Part shown: positions 53,045 to 64,000 of the stretch, piece by piece
How the letters are laid out: each line of letters begins with the position of its first letter
How positions within the stretch are numbered: position 1 is the first letter of the stretch
DNA from: Amanita rubescens
Lineage: Eukaryota; Basidiomycota; Agaricomycetes; Agaricales; Amanitaceae
Direction: 5' to 3'
DNA: 64,000 bases
Assembly (NCBI GenBank): GCA_015039365.1
Contig: WION01000162.1
Span: forward strand, 53,033 to 117,032
Notes under the pieces: model-generated
Seen by the model: only the letters and a program-made list of their open reading frames with translations
Told to the model about the DNA's origin: nothing
Databases searched by the model: none
Position numbers and translations under genes: made by a program

Positions 53045-54956
53045 ATGCTCAAGGCTCTGCCTCACGAACTTATCGAACAAATTCTTTTGAAACTAGACCC
53101 AAAAGATATCAGAAATTGCAAGCTAATTTCAAGTCAATTCAATGACTTTATCTGCTCTTCAATTGTACTCCAATATCTATTGGCTTGTCAAGTTGCAGGC
53201 GTCATAGACAACCCTCATTCCAATCTCTCATACGCAGACCGTTATGATCGCTTATTAAAGCGAGAAAAGGCATGGTCCAGTCTTCAACCAGTTTTTACAA
53301 CAACATTTGATGCGACAAACGAACCTTCTTCAATATACGACTTGACCGCAGGCACTTTTCTTCTAGGCGACGTCAATTACCGAGATCTCCACTATTGCAC
53401 CCTTCCATCCACACCCGACGATATTCCCCAATGGATTACCCTCAACGCTCATGGGCCAAACAGGGATTGGAGCGGAAACATCATTGACATGGGCATGGCC
53501 GTCTACGAACATGATCTCATCGTCAACGTCGTCTCGTGCGTGCGTCATTTCTTATTCTATGAATTCTTCTTCTCATTATTATCAACACTAGATCCCCGAT
53601 TAATATCCATGCGAGTCGCATCGAGTATACGCTCGATATGATTCTTATTAAATTCTCCACTGGCGAATACCATCCGCTGGCCCGCCGACCACGAATCCAC
53701 GTACAAGATTCTTACGGACCACGTCCAGCTATCGCGCTGGATGTCGTCGGCGACACCCTCGCTCTGGCAGTAAACAACCTCCGCGGGATGTCCCGCGATA
53801 GACTGTTCATTTTTGACTGGAAAACCGGCCATACACGACTGGTCAGTACGCTCGTCTACATCATACCTTTAACCTTCACTTTCTTTTCGATAGCAACACG
53901 AGGCTACAGAAAACGCCTATGCAAGTCTCACATTCATATCACCCAAAATCCTCCTCGTCCCCAACGTCGTCCTCGGGCACTACGAAGTTTGGAAAATCCC
54001 AACAGAAACAGACGACGTCCCTCACCAAATCCTAAGCCTCTGCTTCCCGGCCCTCTCCAGAGGGCACTTCATCCTCAACCTCGTCTGCCGCGGCGAGCCT
54101 AACCCATACCTCCACACCCTCGCCTACGCTCCATCTAGACCCTTCCACGCCTCCCCAGACGCCTCCATCATCATAACCATCATCCGCCTCGCCTCTTTCC
54201 CAGGCCTCCTTGGCGCAGCCTACACCCTCATCATCCACCGCCAATCTCTCCTAACCACCATCTCAAACCTTACCACCCACCCCAGCTTTCTCACCCTCCC
54301 ACTCAACACCAACCACCACCACTTCCACCACCTCAACCGATCAATCATCACCACCCCAGAAACCGAAATGCGCTACTCCCTCTCCTCCTTCTTCTCTTCC
54401 GACTCCCACGAACTCTTCTCCACCTCCTCCTCCTCATCGGACTCGTCTTCATTGGGAGGCACATACGGCGTATATTCCATCCCATGGTCCGAATGGGGCC
54501 CTCCCATCTCAAGATGGTTCGACGACGACCAAACTCAAACGAGGTGGATCACCGTCTCAGCCGGTCAACGATGGGCCGTGCTCGATCCCTCTGAGGAAGA
54601 CAACGGGATGAAATCGAGGATTAGGATTATCGATTTTAATCCTTATAATATCCACCGTGCATGCGTAGTAGTAGATCATGACGGTTTGGCGGGAGAGATG
54701 GTGATTGAGAGGAAAGGAGATTATTTAGGTCGTGGACATGCTTTTGCGGAGGATATTGAGATGGGGTTGGGGTGTACGATTTATACGGCGCCTGAGTTGT
54801 ATGATTTTGATGGGTTGTTGATGGAAGAAGAGAGGTTGTTGGGGTTAAAGGTGCGTGCAGTGTGTGCGAGTTTTGTATCGTTTTACTTTACTTATGGTTG
54901 GGTAGATCAATGAGGGGGGGAATGTCGAAAAGATTACTATTTTTCATTTTGGCTGA
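53045..54956 (+). CDS. F-box domain protein
   Basis: A four-exon gene: 53045-53535, 53592-53841, 53894-54850 and 54906-54956; 582 residues, all phases consistent, stop TGA at 54954-54956. The F-box is at the N-terminus (ALPHELIEQILLKLDPKDIR, then CKLISSQFNDFI, residues 3-35), the Skp1-binding part of SCF ubiquitin ligases. The long remainder has the beta-rich pattern of Agaricomycete F-box proteins (KFSTGEYHPLA, ALDVVGDTLAL, LFIFDWKTG, VVLGHYEVWKI, CRGEPNPYLHTLAY) and probably forms a propeller-like substrate domain. A Ser-rich loop (SSSSSDSSS) lies near residue 405. The final 17-codon exon is supported by the GTGCGT donor at 54851 and by a duplicated, eroded copy at 62341. It shares a 94-bp intergenic region with the preceding divergent gene. 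The substrate is unknown. Confidence 0.85.
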
Positions 54957-55546
54957 GCCCAGCGTTTTCAAATGACGGGGACGTTGGGTTACTATTGTAT
55001 TACAGGGTTCTTCATGTTACGACATAGACAGAACAATTGAGGGATCATTCTGGTTGCCCCACTCTAATATGACTTGTCACGGAACGCGCAAGTTGGCACT
55101 TGCGCTAGTCGAGACGGTACCACGTGTGCTATGTAGTGACGTCGTAGAGAGGGGATTGGATAGGATCAATATAGCCTTGAACCACCAGGCAAGGCACTTT
55201 ACATAACATTCAACCTAACTTGCATCAACCTGGCAGTCCTCTATCATGATAACCCGTTGGCGAATACCATCCGTTGACCCGTCAACATAATAAATGACTC
55301 AGGTTGGTGCGCTTCTCTTTTTTGAAGGTAAGAATCATGCGTAAGCAGAGGTTGCAAGGAAGTAACAAGCACTGAATAATGCTTCAATTACTAGCCCTAA
55401 GTTGTGATACATGAATGCATGACGCGTAACCGAGTCAAAACGTTTACCAGGTCTATCCGTATGTGACATTAAGTGGTAATGGGGGAAGATATAAACATTA
55501 TGGCATTGCTTTCGCTCATTCACAGTCTGAACAAAGGCACCGAAGG
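54957..55546. other. Intergenic, partly duplicated downstream
   Basis: Convergent 3' region between the F-box gene and the first HNH gene. Blocks from 54957-55075 (TTCAAATGACG, GTTCTTCATGTTACGACA, GGATCATTCTGGT) recur at 62640-62730, and TTCTGGTTGCCC also occurs near 58599. Confidence 0.7.
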
Positions 55547-57140
55547 CTAATGTATAGTAAGGCTACCCATCCCAGGAGTCAGATCAACAGCAGCAAATGC
55601 CGACGCGAGATAGTTTAGATCTTCAAGCTCGTCCGCCTTGGGCACCTTAAGCTTTGGGAGCTCGTCGCCCCACTTCCTGAGTATATAATCAATAAACCCT
55701 GCTGCACCACTCATGTGCATTATATTAGTGACAGCGGCATGGATCGCAATAAGTCGAGGATTTGGTAAAGCCACGCCCGACGATGTGGCGTGCCGTTGTT
55801 GCCCAGAACGAAGATGATGGCCATACGCCGGAGGTGGTTCGAGAGTTTCTTGATACTTGTGTGAATGATCTTCGAACTTGATTACGGATTCCTGAAGACC
55901 AGGGATTTCAACATTAGTAAATTTGACAACTTTATACATATTTGGTTCGGAGTTCTCCTTGGGCTGAAGCAAATCATGTAGTTATATTCGAAGCCCGCGC
56001 AATCGAAACTCACCCAAGGTACGAGGCAGAACTTGAAACGGTCAAATACAGAATGAATTTGTTCAGCTAATATCATGCCATATGCAGGAGTGTCGAGTAT
56101 ATCACCTAGATTCCGCAATTCGTGGGCGGCGCGGGGGAAAAGATGGACAAGAATGTCAAACAATGATACAGAGCAGCGATCCTGTAGCAAATGTTGTTAA
56201 AAGGAATCAAATATATGGTCATTGATACTGACGGTTTTAGCTGCGCGAGTTCCAACTGCTCTTTTCAAAATGTGGGCACAATGCAAGACTGCTCTTGGAC
56301 CGTGACGTTCATCTGTCTCTTTATCAATATCCAAATACCCAGAGACGACACATTTATGATCATCGCGAACAATTACCTGAGCCAAGAAAAATATACATAA
56401 ATACTGCCGGTGATGAATCGGAAGGACCTAACGCACAGCCTGAATTTCAGTTAAACCAGTATGACTTGCAGTTTCTTCGATCGTGGGCGTTGCGTGTTCA
56501 GAGAAGTCTTGAGCAGTATGGTTCTCGTTGTGGCGAACTAGAATAAACTGAATAAATATACGAACTGCAAGAGAATTGACGCACACGGCCAAAGGAAGAG
56601 GCCGAACCATGTATTAGCGAGGCGTACGTATTGATCCAAGTCGCCTCGACAGGATACAATAGCAGCAGCAACATAGCGCTCTGCCTTACGAGAGTCTTCA
56701 GATTCTGAGCTTGCAGAGCTTGCATATCGCAGCATTGCATCTAACAGCCGATAACAATCAACGCGTACTTCTCGTTTCGCATCAGATGGCGCTGGAAGTA
56801 AGCGCTCTGTGTGGTCTATCCTAGAGAGCACTGATAAGTCCCCCGTTGCCAGTTTAACAAGAGCAGTCGTTGGATGTTCGTTCAAGTTGTCGAGTAGCTC
56901 TTTGATAGTGGTTTCCTGGTCCGGCCGAATGATATCACTAATTGACCTAACAGACGTAACGGCATCCATTGAGCCGTCACGGGACAGCGGAGCCGCTGAG
57001 GCACCGGTTAGGGGAGCATCTAGAGCAGGTTCGGGAATAGATGCTTCAGAGATCGTCGATTGGCTTCTAGTTAACATTTCTTCCACCTTTGACACATCAG
57101 TGGCAGCAGAAGAGGCAGAACCAGTGCGACGATGTGACAT
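55547..57140 (-). CDS. HNH-nuclease domain protein, array copy 1
   Basis: A five-exon gene: 57140-56585, 56537-56437, 56376-56233, 56181-56014 and 55963-55547; 461 residues with consistent phases. The N-terminal ~185 residues are helical (IKELLDNLNEHPTTALVKLA, ERYVAAAIVSCRGDLDQYVR, WFGLFLWP). The HNH_2-type domain starts at residue 220: VIVRDDHKCVVSGY, the first His in LHCAHILKRAVGT (~254), and the last His in AEQIHSVFDRF. The Asn expected between them (NG in copies 2 and 3) is Tyr here (PAYGMIL), so the catalytic triad is incomplete. The C-terminal exon ends IMHMSGAAGFIDYILRKWG...LNYLASAFAA. HNH proteins of this type are expanded in Agaricomycetes; their role is unknown. Confidence 0.85.
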
Positions 57141-58687
57141 AGCGAGCGCGACAGTTAGTGGCAGAAGGACGACGAGTGGCGTTCACAACAAAGTTGAACG
57201 CGATGGCGGAGGACTGTGACGTCACGCGTCATCATGCATCTTTTTTTAATTTTAATAAGAGATGTATTGAGAATACGTATGTATATATACAAATTTGTGC
57301 TAGCAAACCAGAGGGTTTGATCAGATAAGAGTGGGTAGGTAAAACGTAAGAGATGAAGAAGCTAGCTTCGGTAATGAGTTAGATCGGACCCGAAAAAGAA
57401 ATTAAGGAACGTCAAAGGGAAGATCTTCGAAGGTAAAAGCGTATGTGTTTTCTTTTAAGAAGCGTTTGAGTAATATGCTACCATTTCTGTGCCTTGTGAG
57501 GTAATTTAAGTTTGAGAAAGAATATACGTAATTGCATTTAGTTAAGATATGTTCTCCGAGTGATTGGAAACACCCGCAATAATTGCATTTAGTTAAGATA
57601 TGTTCTCCGAGTGATTGGAAACACCCGCAATAATTGCATTCGGTTCGTTTTGTTCCAACCTTATGGGCGCTCTTGCGAGGCCCAGACTGACCAGCATGTT
57701 TCGGTGCGCAGTTACTCTCAGATTGGGGGACGCCCATGAGGGAGGTCACCAACTACTCGGCGCAGCGGTGCCGTCTATCCTCGTTTCTTCACTGAGCCCG
57801 GCATTTATGTTTCATGAGGAGTGTCGTGGAAGGGAATCAACTTAAGCCTATAGCACCCGATTCCGAGTGGTAGACCGACAAGGGATTTAGTCCTCTCGAG
57901 CCAGGGGTAGTAGGAGATTGTCCAATCCTGCTACGGTTCGTCGCATGATCCGGCTAACCACTTCCGGTGCGATTTCCCGTACTCCAGCAAATGGTTTGTT
58001 AAAGCCAACCGGCACAGATTCCCATTTGTCCAGAGTCCTTGTCTCGCTAGGCAAACCAATGGGGAATATCCAAAGGAGTGAACGCCTAACTAACGTCCAG
58101 AGGGAGTGAAGTGCGACCTCAGTCTATTCAGTCACCTTGGAAGGGGGTGGCCTGTCCTTTCAGTCGGCTTGTTTTTACCCAAATCTACCCCCTTTTACCG
58201 CCATCTATCCTTTCGGACCCTTCCGGGCAAGTGGTCTGAAACCACTTTTGATGATTGTCTAAGCCACTTTGGGAGAGGATGGGCTTCATGCCACCCTGTG
58301 TGTAGCAAAGCGCCGTCGACAGGGCAAAGGGCTCCCGAAGGACTTGCGCAGCAAAGCCAACCCTTTACCCGCATTCTCCCCAACGACGAGCTCTCTCGCT
58401 GACGCGGGCAAGAGACTTGCGTACAGTTAACGTCGTGTTTACTCGTCTCGTCTTTGGGCCAGAGGCCCTCTTGGCACGAAAAACGTGTCTTCACTCCGCA
58501 GGCACATGACCGTAGGAAGAGAAGAAGAGAATGTACATCATGCATCATGGGTCAGGCTGGCACTGATTGTGGCTTATTTAGTCGAGCCAGGAAAAACGAT
58601 TCTGGTTGCCCTTGCGCTAATCGAGATATTGGTTTAGACAACAATTGATTTCGCTCATTCGTGGAGGTAGTCTGAGCGAACCCAAAC
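57141..58687. other. Spacer between HNH copies 1 and 2
   Basis: It holds the promoter of copy 1, a 51-bp tandem duplication (57531-57632) and about 1 kb of higher-GC sequence (57640-58520) without a supported gene. A minus frame at 57402-57752 reads through the duplication with two CNYCGCFQSLGEHILTK units; whether it is translated is unknown. The stretch near 57840-58100 has the feel of structured or organellar DNA, but I could not match it to an rRNA or intron core. Confidence 0.45.
57531..57632. repeat. Two perfect 51-bp tandem units
   Basis: ATTGCATTTAGTTAAGATAT...CACCCGCAATA at 57531-57581 is repeated exactly at 57582-57632, and the first 8 bases begin a third time. The unit is 17 codons long, so frames are preserved. 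Confidence 0.95.
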
Positions 58688-60249
58688 TTAGATGCTAATG
58701 CTACCCATCCCAGGCGTCAGATCAGCAGCAGCGAATGCGGACGCGAGATAGTTTAGATCTTCAAGCTCATCCGCCTTGGGTACCTTAAGCTTTGGAAACT
58801 CGTCGCTCCACCTCCGCAGTACATAATCAATAAATCCTGCTGCTCCACTCATGTGCATTATATTGGTGACGGCGGCATGGATCGCAATAAACTCAGGATC
58901 AGGTAAATCCACGCCTGATGGTGTGATACTAGGTTCTTGCTGCCCCGAGCGAAGGTGGTAATTGTGTGCTGGATGTGGTTGCAAAGGCGCTCGATGTTTG
59001 TGCGAGTGGTCTTCAAATTTGACAATGGATTCCTCGAGACCAGGAATTTTGTCCCAGGACAATCTTACAATTTTATACGTATCTGGATCGGGGTTCTCCT
59101 TGGGCTATGAGCAAGTCAACCGGTATTCTGTGTTTTGTAATCATCACTCACCCAAGGCATAAGGCAGAAAACAAAATGATCAAAGGCCAAATGGATTTCG
59201 CTGCTCAGCATTATGCCGTTTCCAGGCGCGTCGAGTTTGTCCCCTAGATCTCGCAATCTGCTGGCAGCGCGCGGGAAAAGATGGATAAGGATGTCAAACA
59301 ACGACACAGATTCGTGATCCTGTAATTAAGTCATTATTTAAAAAAGAAGTGGAAGAATGATCAAACTAACGGCTCGAGCTGCGCGGACTCCAACTGCCCT
59401 CTTCAGAATGTGGGCACACTGCAAAAACGCCACATTAAGTCCCCTACCCTTGTATTTATCATAATCGAAAAATCCAGAAACGACACATTTATAATCATCG
59501 CGAGCTATCACCTGAGCGAAGAAATGAGATAAAAAAAATGCGAATGGATCGTAAAGCCCCTGCATACAGCATCTTTCATCCTAGGAGTCCGTTCATGAAT
59601 CTCAGCATGACTTGCAGTCTCTTCGATCGTGGGCGTTGCATTTTCGGAGAAGTATTGGGCAGTGTACTTCTCATTTTGTCGAACTAGCATAAATTCAATA
59701 AATATACAAGCCTCGAAATAACATTGACGCACACGGCCAAAGAAAGAGACCAAACCATGTGTTAGCAAGGCGCAGGTATCGGTCCAAGTCACCTCGACAG
59801 GATACAATAGCAGCAGCAACATAGCGCTCTGCCTTACGAGCGTCTTCAGATTCCGAGCTTGCATATCGAAGCATCGCATCTAACAACCGATGACAATCAA
59901 TGCGTACTTCTTGTTTCGTATCCGATGGCGCTGGAAGCAAGCGATCTGAAGATTCTATCCTGGAGAACACAATTAGGTCCTCCGTTGCCAGTTTAACAAG
60001 AGCAGTCGTTGGGTGCTTGTTCAAGTTGTCGAGTAGCTCTTTAATAGTGGTTTCCTGGTCCGGCTGAATGATATCGCTAATTGACCTAATAAAACTAACA
60101 GAATCCATTAACCCATCATGGGACGGAGCGGCCGAGGCTCCTGGTAGAGGGGTGCCTGTAACAGGTTCAGGAATAGAGGCCTTAGAGATTGTCAATTGGC
60201 TTCTAGTAGTCAACATTTGCTCCACCTCGTCACCGGACTGCATTGACAC
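58688..60249 (-). CDS. HNH-nuclease domain protein, array copy 2
   Basis: A five-exon gene: 60249-59733, 59683-59568, 59511-59371, 59319-59152 and 59104-58688; 452 residues. Intron positions and phases are identical to copy 1. HNH domain: VIARDDYKCVVSGFF, the first His in LQCAHILKRAVGV, the Asn in PGNGIML and the last His in SEIHLAFDHF, so the triad is complete. The C-terminal tail (IMHMSGAAGFIDYVLRRW...MGSISI) closely matches copies 1 and 3. At the site of the copy 1 start codon this gene has CTG, so translation must begin at the next Met (60249), about 18 residues downstream, or at a non-ATG codon. It is about 3.1 kb from copy 1, same strand. Confidence 0.87.
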
Positions 60250-62340
60250 AGCAGTGGCAACAGAAGAGGTGGAGTCAGTGCGTTGACTCTGTAACAGAAC
60301 AAGCGCTATAGTTAGTGGCAGAAGGACGATCGACGCGGCGTGGCCCAGCGTTCAAAAGTTAAAACAGAGAACACGATCGGAGTCATCGGAGTCGTCGGAC
60401 GCGTCAGGTCACGTGGCTATTTCGGACCCTTTTCGTCGGGGATTTTATTTTTAATTAAACTGTACGCCCGCCTGCGCGGCAAAACCCGCAACTAGTATGT
60501 ATGCCGTCGACAGTTTTATAGTGGGTGACTTCAAAAATAATATAGTACAATAAGTAGAAACCACGAAGATAAACACCAATCGGTCGGAGACAGAACAGGA
60601 TCACAGTGTGATTCGAGAGCGAACAAAGGTACCTAGGCTGTACAGGAAGAACGGAGAAAGGAAGAACTTGTGACTCTCGAGTCTCGACGTTATCTATGCG
60701 TGCTGTTTGGTTCTATTTGTGGTGATCAACGTATTACACCATAAAAAAGAAAGGTAAGGGGGGAAACATAAACAACGTACGTGAATGCATCCAAGTAAAA
60801 TCTACCGGTGGTGAAAAGAGGTGGAGAGTACAGTTTGAGAAGATTTTCTGCAAGGAAAGGTAGTCAATGTAACGATTGAGAGAAGGGGATCATAATCGGC
60901 ATTGTGAGAGAACTTGGGAATCATTGTCATTGCTTTGCGAAGTAAACAGAATGTTGGACACTGGACAGTTTTCGACAGTAATTGCCAGCACTGTAAAAAT
61001 CTCAGAGGATACAGCAGCTTTCACCGCATTAGGGACAGGAGAGTCGGAGGGTGCAACAGCCACGGTGGCCGTGAGCATTGGTCCAGGACGCGAAATGAAC
61101 GAAGACAAGGCAGGAGTGACAGAGGCGGTGACAGCCAAAATCCAGGGTGGAGAATACTGCATTGGGAAGGTTAACAGTAGTATATCATTCCATACATTAA
61201 ACGGTGGCAGGCATCGGCGCCGGCAGGAGCAGTTCCAGTCTTGGCAGAAGCGGTAGGAAGCAGTAGGGCAGAAGCGATGACAGCCGGGGTGGTTGCAGTG
61301 TCGGCAAAAGCGGTGGCAAAAGTGGTAACAACGGGGGCAGCTGGAACGGCGGCAAAAGCGGTACAGAGGCGGTAACGGCGGGGCCGGCTATTGTTCTTTG
61401 GAGCAGTGACAGAAGCGGTAACAGCAGCGGCGGTAACGGGAGGGTCAGCTACGGGGCCAGAGGAATGTCGATAGAAGCGGCGGCAAGAGTGTCGACAGGA
61501 GCAGTAGCAGTGTAGCAGCGGTGGCAATTGCGGCGTTCGTAAGGTCAACGCTAGGGATGACCGGTACAGAATCAGAAGGTTTTTCTTTTCCTTTTGAGTT
61601 GGCGGGTTGGCAGTTATATGCGTCATTCTTTTGCTCAACTGTTTACTGGCGTATGGTAGGCAGGATTCGAACCCCGCTTACGAAGGACTCGACCAGAACG
61701 AGGCATCACTACGAGGTAGAATTGAAAGAAGAAAAAACCGCTGAACTGGGTTGAATTTTAGCGAGCTAACAGGGGAGGCGACGATGTGGTCGTCATTGCT
61801 GTTCATCGACGGTCCAGGTTCCAGCACGGCGAGTCCGCCCGATGTCTTTTCCTTTTCCAGAACAGGAACCGTGCGAGCGGTCAGTAGACAATTGTATATG
61901 AAAATGCCCATGCAGTATTGACGCTATGACTAGATCAGAGATTCGGCGAACCCTGTATTTATGCGACACTTACGTTCGTACTTCTCGTCAATGACACGAA
62001 ATATACCTTTGCGTTTATGACAGACACAGTCAAAAGCGATGTTATGTGATGCGCGCCGTATGAGGAACGTCCGGAAATGGCGTACATCTGAGTCCGGCTA
62101 TTCAAGAGGTAATATAGGGGTACGTGAAAAGGAGTGTCGTGCACGGGCTATGACGAGGATGTAAGTGGTGGCAGTGCGCAGTGCGCACAGACCCGGAAGA
62201 GCGGTTACATGATCATCACGTGCTCGATGGTCTCCCCTGACCGGTTGCTGCTCCGTAAAACCCTTCACCTTTCAGGTTGCGGGGATCCTCGTAATATCCG
62301 TCATACGCCCAGGTCCACGCCCGCCAAGATCTAGAAGGTT
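60250..62340. other. Promoter of HNH copy 2 and repetitive spacer
   Basis: It includes a TCGGAGTC short repeat near 60376-60400 and the repetitive block at 61225-61530. Frames of up to 155 codons here (for example minus 61171-61638, Ala/Thr-rich) are by-products of that repeat. No gene is supported. Confidence 0.5.
61225..61530 (+). repeat. Degenerate GGCAAAAGCGGTAAC-type repeat block
   Basis: Purine-rich imperfect repeats such as GGCAAAAGCGGT and GAAGCGGTAACAGC recur at irregular spacing over about 300 bp. Confidence 0.6.
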
Positions 62341-62590
62341 TGGAGAGATGGTGGTAGGGAGGAAAGGAGACCACTATTTGGGTCGCATACCTCATGGTAT
62401 GCATTTGCGGCGGATATTGAGACTTAAGGTGTACGATCTATACGGCGCCTGAATCTATATGATCTCGATGAACTGTTGGAGAGGTTGTTGGGATTGTGTG
62501 TGCGGTGCGAGTTGCGTATCTTTATTTATGGTTGGCAGATCAAATGTTGAATTAAGATAACTGTTTTTCATTTTGGCTAAGCCCGGCTGC
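62341..62590 (+). pseudogene. Eroded copy of the F-box gene 3' end
   Basis: GGAGAGATGGTGGTAGGGAG, TTTGGGTCG, GATATTGAGACT, TATACGGCGCCTGA and TTTTTCATTTTGGCT align with 54691-54956, including the last intron region. Frameshifts and small deletions throughout. With the following 62591-62760 it is a duplicate of the F-box tail plus its 3' flank, lying directly before HNH copy 3. Confidence 0.8.
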
Positions 62591-62832
62591 GCATCTCGGT
62601 CGCACAAGACATATTGGTAAGCCTGCTGGGGACGGGAGTTGCTTTCAAATGACGAGGCACGGATTATTGTAATGCAGCGTTCTTCATGTTACGACAGAGT
62701 TATCGGTGGATCATTCTGGTCGCCTTATTCCTCCTGAAGACTGCAGGCGAAGTTCAAAATAGCTACGAAACGCGCGAGTCTGGTAATAATTGATTTCGTT
62801 CATTCGTGGAGGTAGTCTGAGCGAACCCAAAC

Positions 62833-64000
62833 TTAGATGCTAATGCTACCCATCCCAGGCGTCAGATCAGCAGCAGCGAATGCGGACGCGAGATAGTTTA
62901 GATCTTCAAGCTCATCCGCCTTGGGTACCTTAAGTTTTGGAAACTCGTCGCCCCACCTTCGCAGTACGTAATCAATAAATCCCGCCGCCCCGCTCATGTG
63001 CAGTATGTGAGCAACAGCGGCATGAATTGCGATAAATTGAGGATCCGGTAAAGCCACGCCAGATGATGTCGTGGGCTGTCTCTGTCCCGAGCGAAGGTTA
63101 TAATCGTGCTCCTGAGGCGGTGGCGAGGGTTCTTGATGCTTGTGCGAATGATCTTCAAATTTAATCGCGGATTCCTTAATATCACGAAGTTTGGCTCTGA
63201 AAAGTTTCACTTTATATGTTTGTGGTTCAGGGTTATCCTTGGGCTACACGCAATTCATCTTGCCGTGTTTTGTGCATATGCAGTTGGAACACTCACCCAA
63301 GGGATAAGACAGAACCGGAATTGATCAAAAGAGTGATGGGTTTGCATGTCTAGCATTATACCATTTGAGGACGTATCGAGAGTATCCCCCAGATCTCGCA
63401 ATCGACTGGCTGCACGCGGGAAAAGGTTGACCAAAATGTCAAACAACGATACAGCTCCATGATCCTGTAATTAAGTGATTAGAAAGGAATTGGGAAAAGC
63501 GATCAAACTGACTGTTCGAGATGCACGGGTACCGACCGCTCTTTTCAGGATGTGGGCGCACTGCAGATCAACCGAATTGTCCAAATACCCGTATTTCTCG
63601 ATATCTGGGCTCCCAGTGACGACGCATTTATAATCATCACGAATAATCACCTGGGCCAAGAGACAAATTAAGTGAAATAGGCTCGGCAGATCGCACAGGT
63701 CTTACCGCATCTCTCATGGCAGAGCTCCGATCCCGAATAATAGTGGCACCCGTATGACTTCCGGTGTCATCAATCGTGGGTGTTGCAGCTGCAGAGAAGA
63801 GTTTAATAGTATAGTCACTGTTGTGTCGGACTGGAATAAATTCAGAAAATAGAGTACAAGCCACCAAATAAAACAAGTTGACGCACATGGCCAAAGAAAG
63901 AGACCAAACCATGTGTTAGCGAGGCGTACATATTGATCCAAGTCTCCTCGACAGGATACAATAGCAGCAGCAACATAGCGCTCTGCCTTACGAGAATCTA
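62833..64000 (-). CDS. HNH-nuclease domain protein, array copy 3, 5' end beyond window
   Basis: Exons: >64000-63887, 63830-63706, 63650-63513, 63464-63297 and 63243-62833. The same intron positions and phases as copies 1 and 2. HNH domain: VIIRDDYKCVVTGSP, the first His in LQCAHILKRAVGT, the Asn in SSNGIML and the last His in QTHHSFDQF, so the triad is complete. The tail ILHMSGAAGFIDYVLRRWGD...MGSISI is nearly identical to copy 2 at both DNA and protein level, also downstream of the stop. The gene continues past base 64000, so its start cannot be judged. Confidence 0.87.

Noticed and set aside
57840..58520. Possible rRNA or mitochondrial intron fragment
   Set aside because: No core rRNA signature or intron catalytic domain could be recognised by eye; left as unassigned spacer.
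61645..61672. GGTTCGAATCC-type T-arm on the minus strand, possible tRNA
   Set aside because: No matching acceptor 5' half, D-arm or anticodon arm lies upstream at tRNA spacing, and the T-stem has mismatches.

Overview
This is nuclear DNA of a filamentous basidiomycete, most likely an Agaricomycete. The genes have many phase-variable introns of about 50 nt with GT...AG ends. Several gene families are ones I know from Agaricomycetes: expanded HNH-nuclease proteins, an F-box protein with a long beta-rich tail, a Crinkler/STAND-type P-loop protein, and a large ankyrin protein. Helentron, hAT and solo-LTR insertions are abundant. No species can be named from the sequence alone.

Layout. (1) 0-6.7 kb is a conserved gene block: two tandem copies of a cyclophilin H gene (copy 1 enters from the left edge), PCNA on the minus strand with an unusual charged insertion, and an unrecognised gene divergent from PCNA. 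Cyclophilin H, PCNA and this third gene each need the removal of single extra bases to stay in frame. (2) 6.7-24.7 kb is a gene-poor transposon graveyard with solo LTRs, three non-autonomous hAT elements delimited by 8-bp target duplications, two miniature Helentrons, and a decayed ankyrin gene between inverted ends. (3) 24.7-37.6 kb is one Crinkler/STAND-type gene broken twice. A 397-bp solo LTR sits just after its P-loop exon. Further downstream lies a 10.95-kb insertion, made of a hAT-type element (8-bp duplication TGTGCCAT) that itself contains a roughly 10.1-kb Helentron. The Helentron RepHel protein has an N-terminal decapeptide repeat, a DUF6570-like region, a Rep domain, a Pif1-type helicase and a C-terminal USP-like cysteine peptidase, and is broken by one frameshift and one stop. 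(4) 39.1-42.9 kb is an apparently intact autonomous hAT element with perfect 8-bp duplications and a ten-exon, 909-residue transposase. (5) 43-48.3 kb holds a solo LTR nested in a solo LTR and a mitochondrial Hsp70 pseudogene. (6) 48.3-64 kb is again gene-bearing: a large disordered protein with repeated WDDDF motifs (Byr4/Bfa1-like candidate), a divergent F-box gene 94 bp away, and a tandem array of three HNH-nuclease genes (the third runs off the right edge) with a duplicated F-box tail between copies 2 and 3.

How the parts relate. Cyclophilin H is a spliceosomal prolyl isomerase and PCNA is the replication clamp; paired MluI cell-cycle boxes lie between PCNA and its divergent neighbour. 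The window shows transposon layering readable by its target-site duplications, and local tandem gene duplication (cyclophilin H, HNH). The best candidates for something new are the helicase-peptidase fusion in the Helentron, the possible SUMO-interacting motif in the PCNA insertion, and the HNH array, in which copy 1 has lost the motif Asn and copy 2 its start codon.
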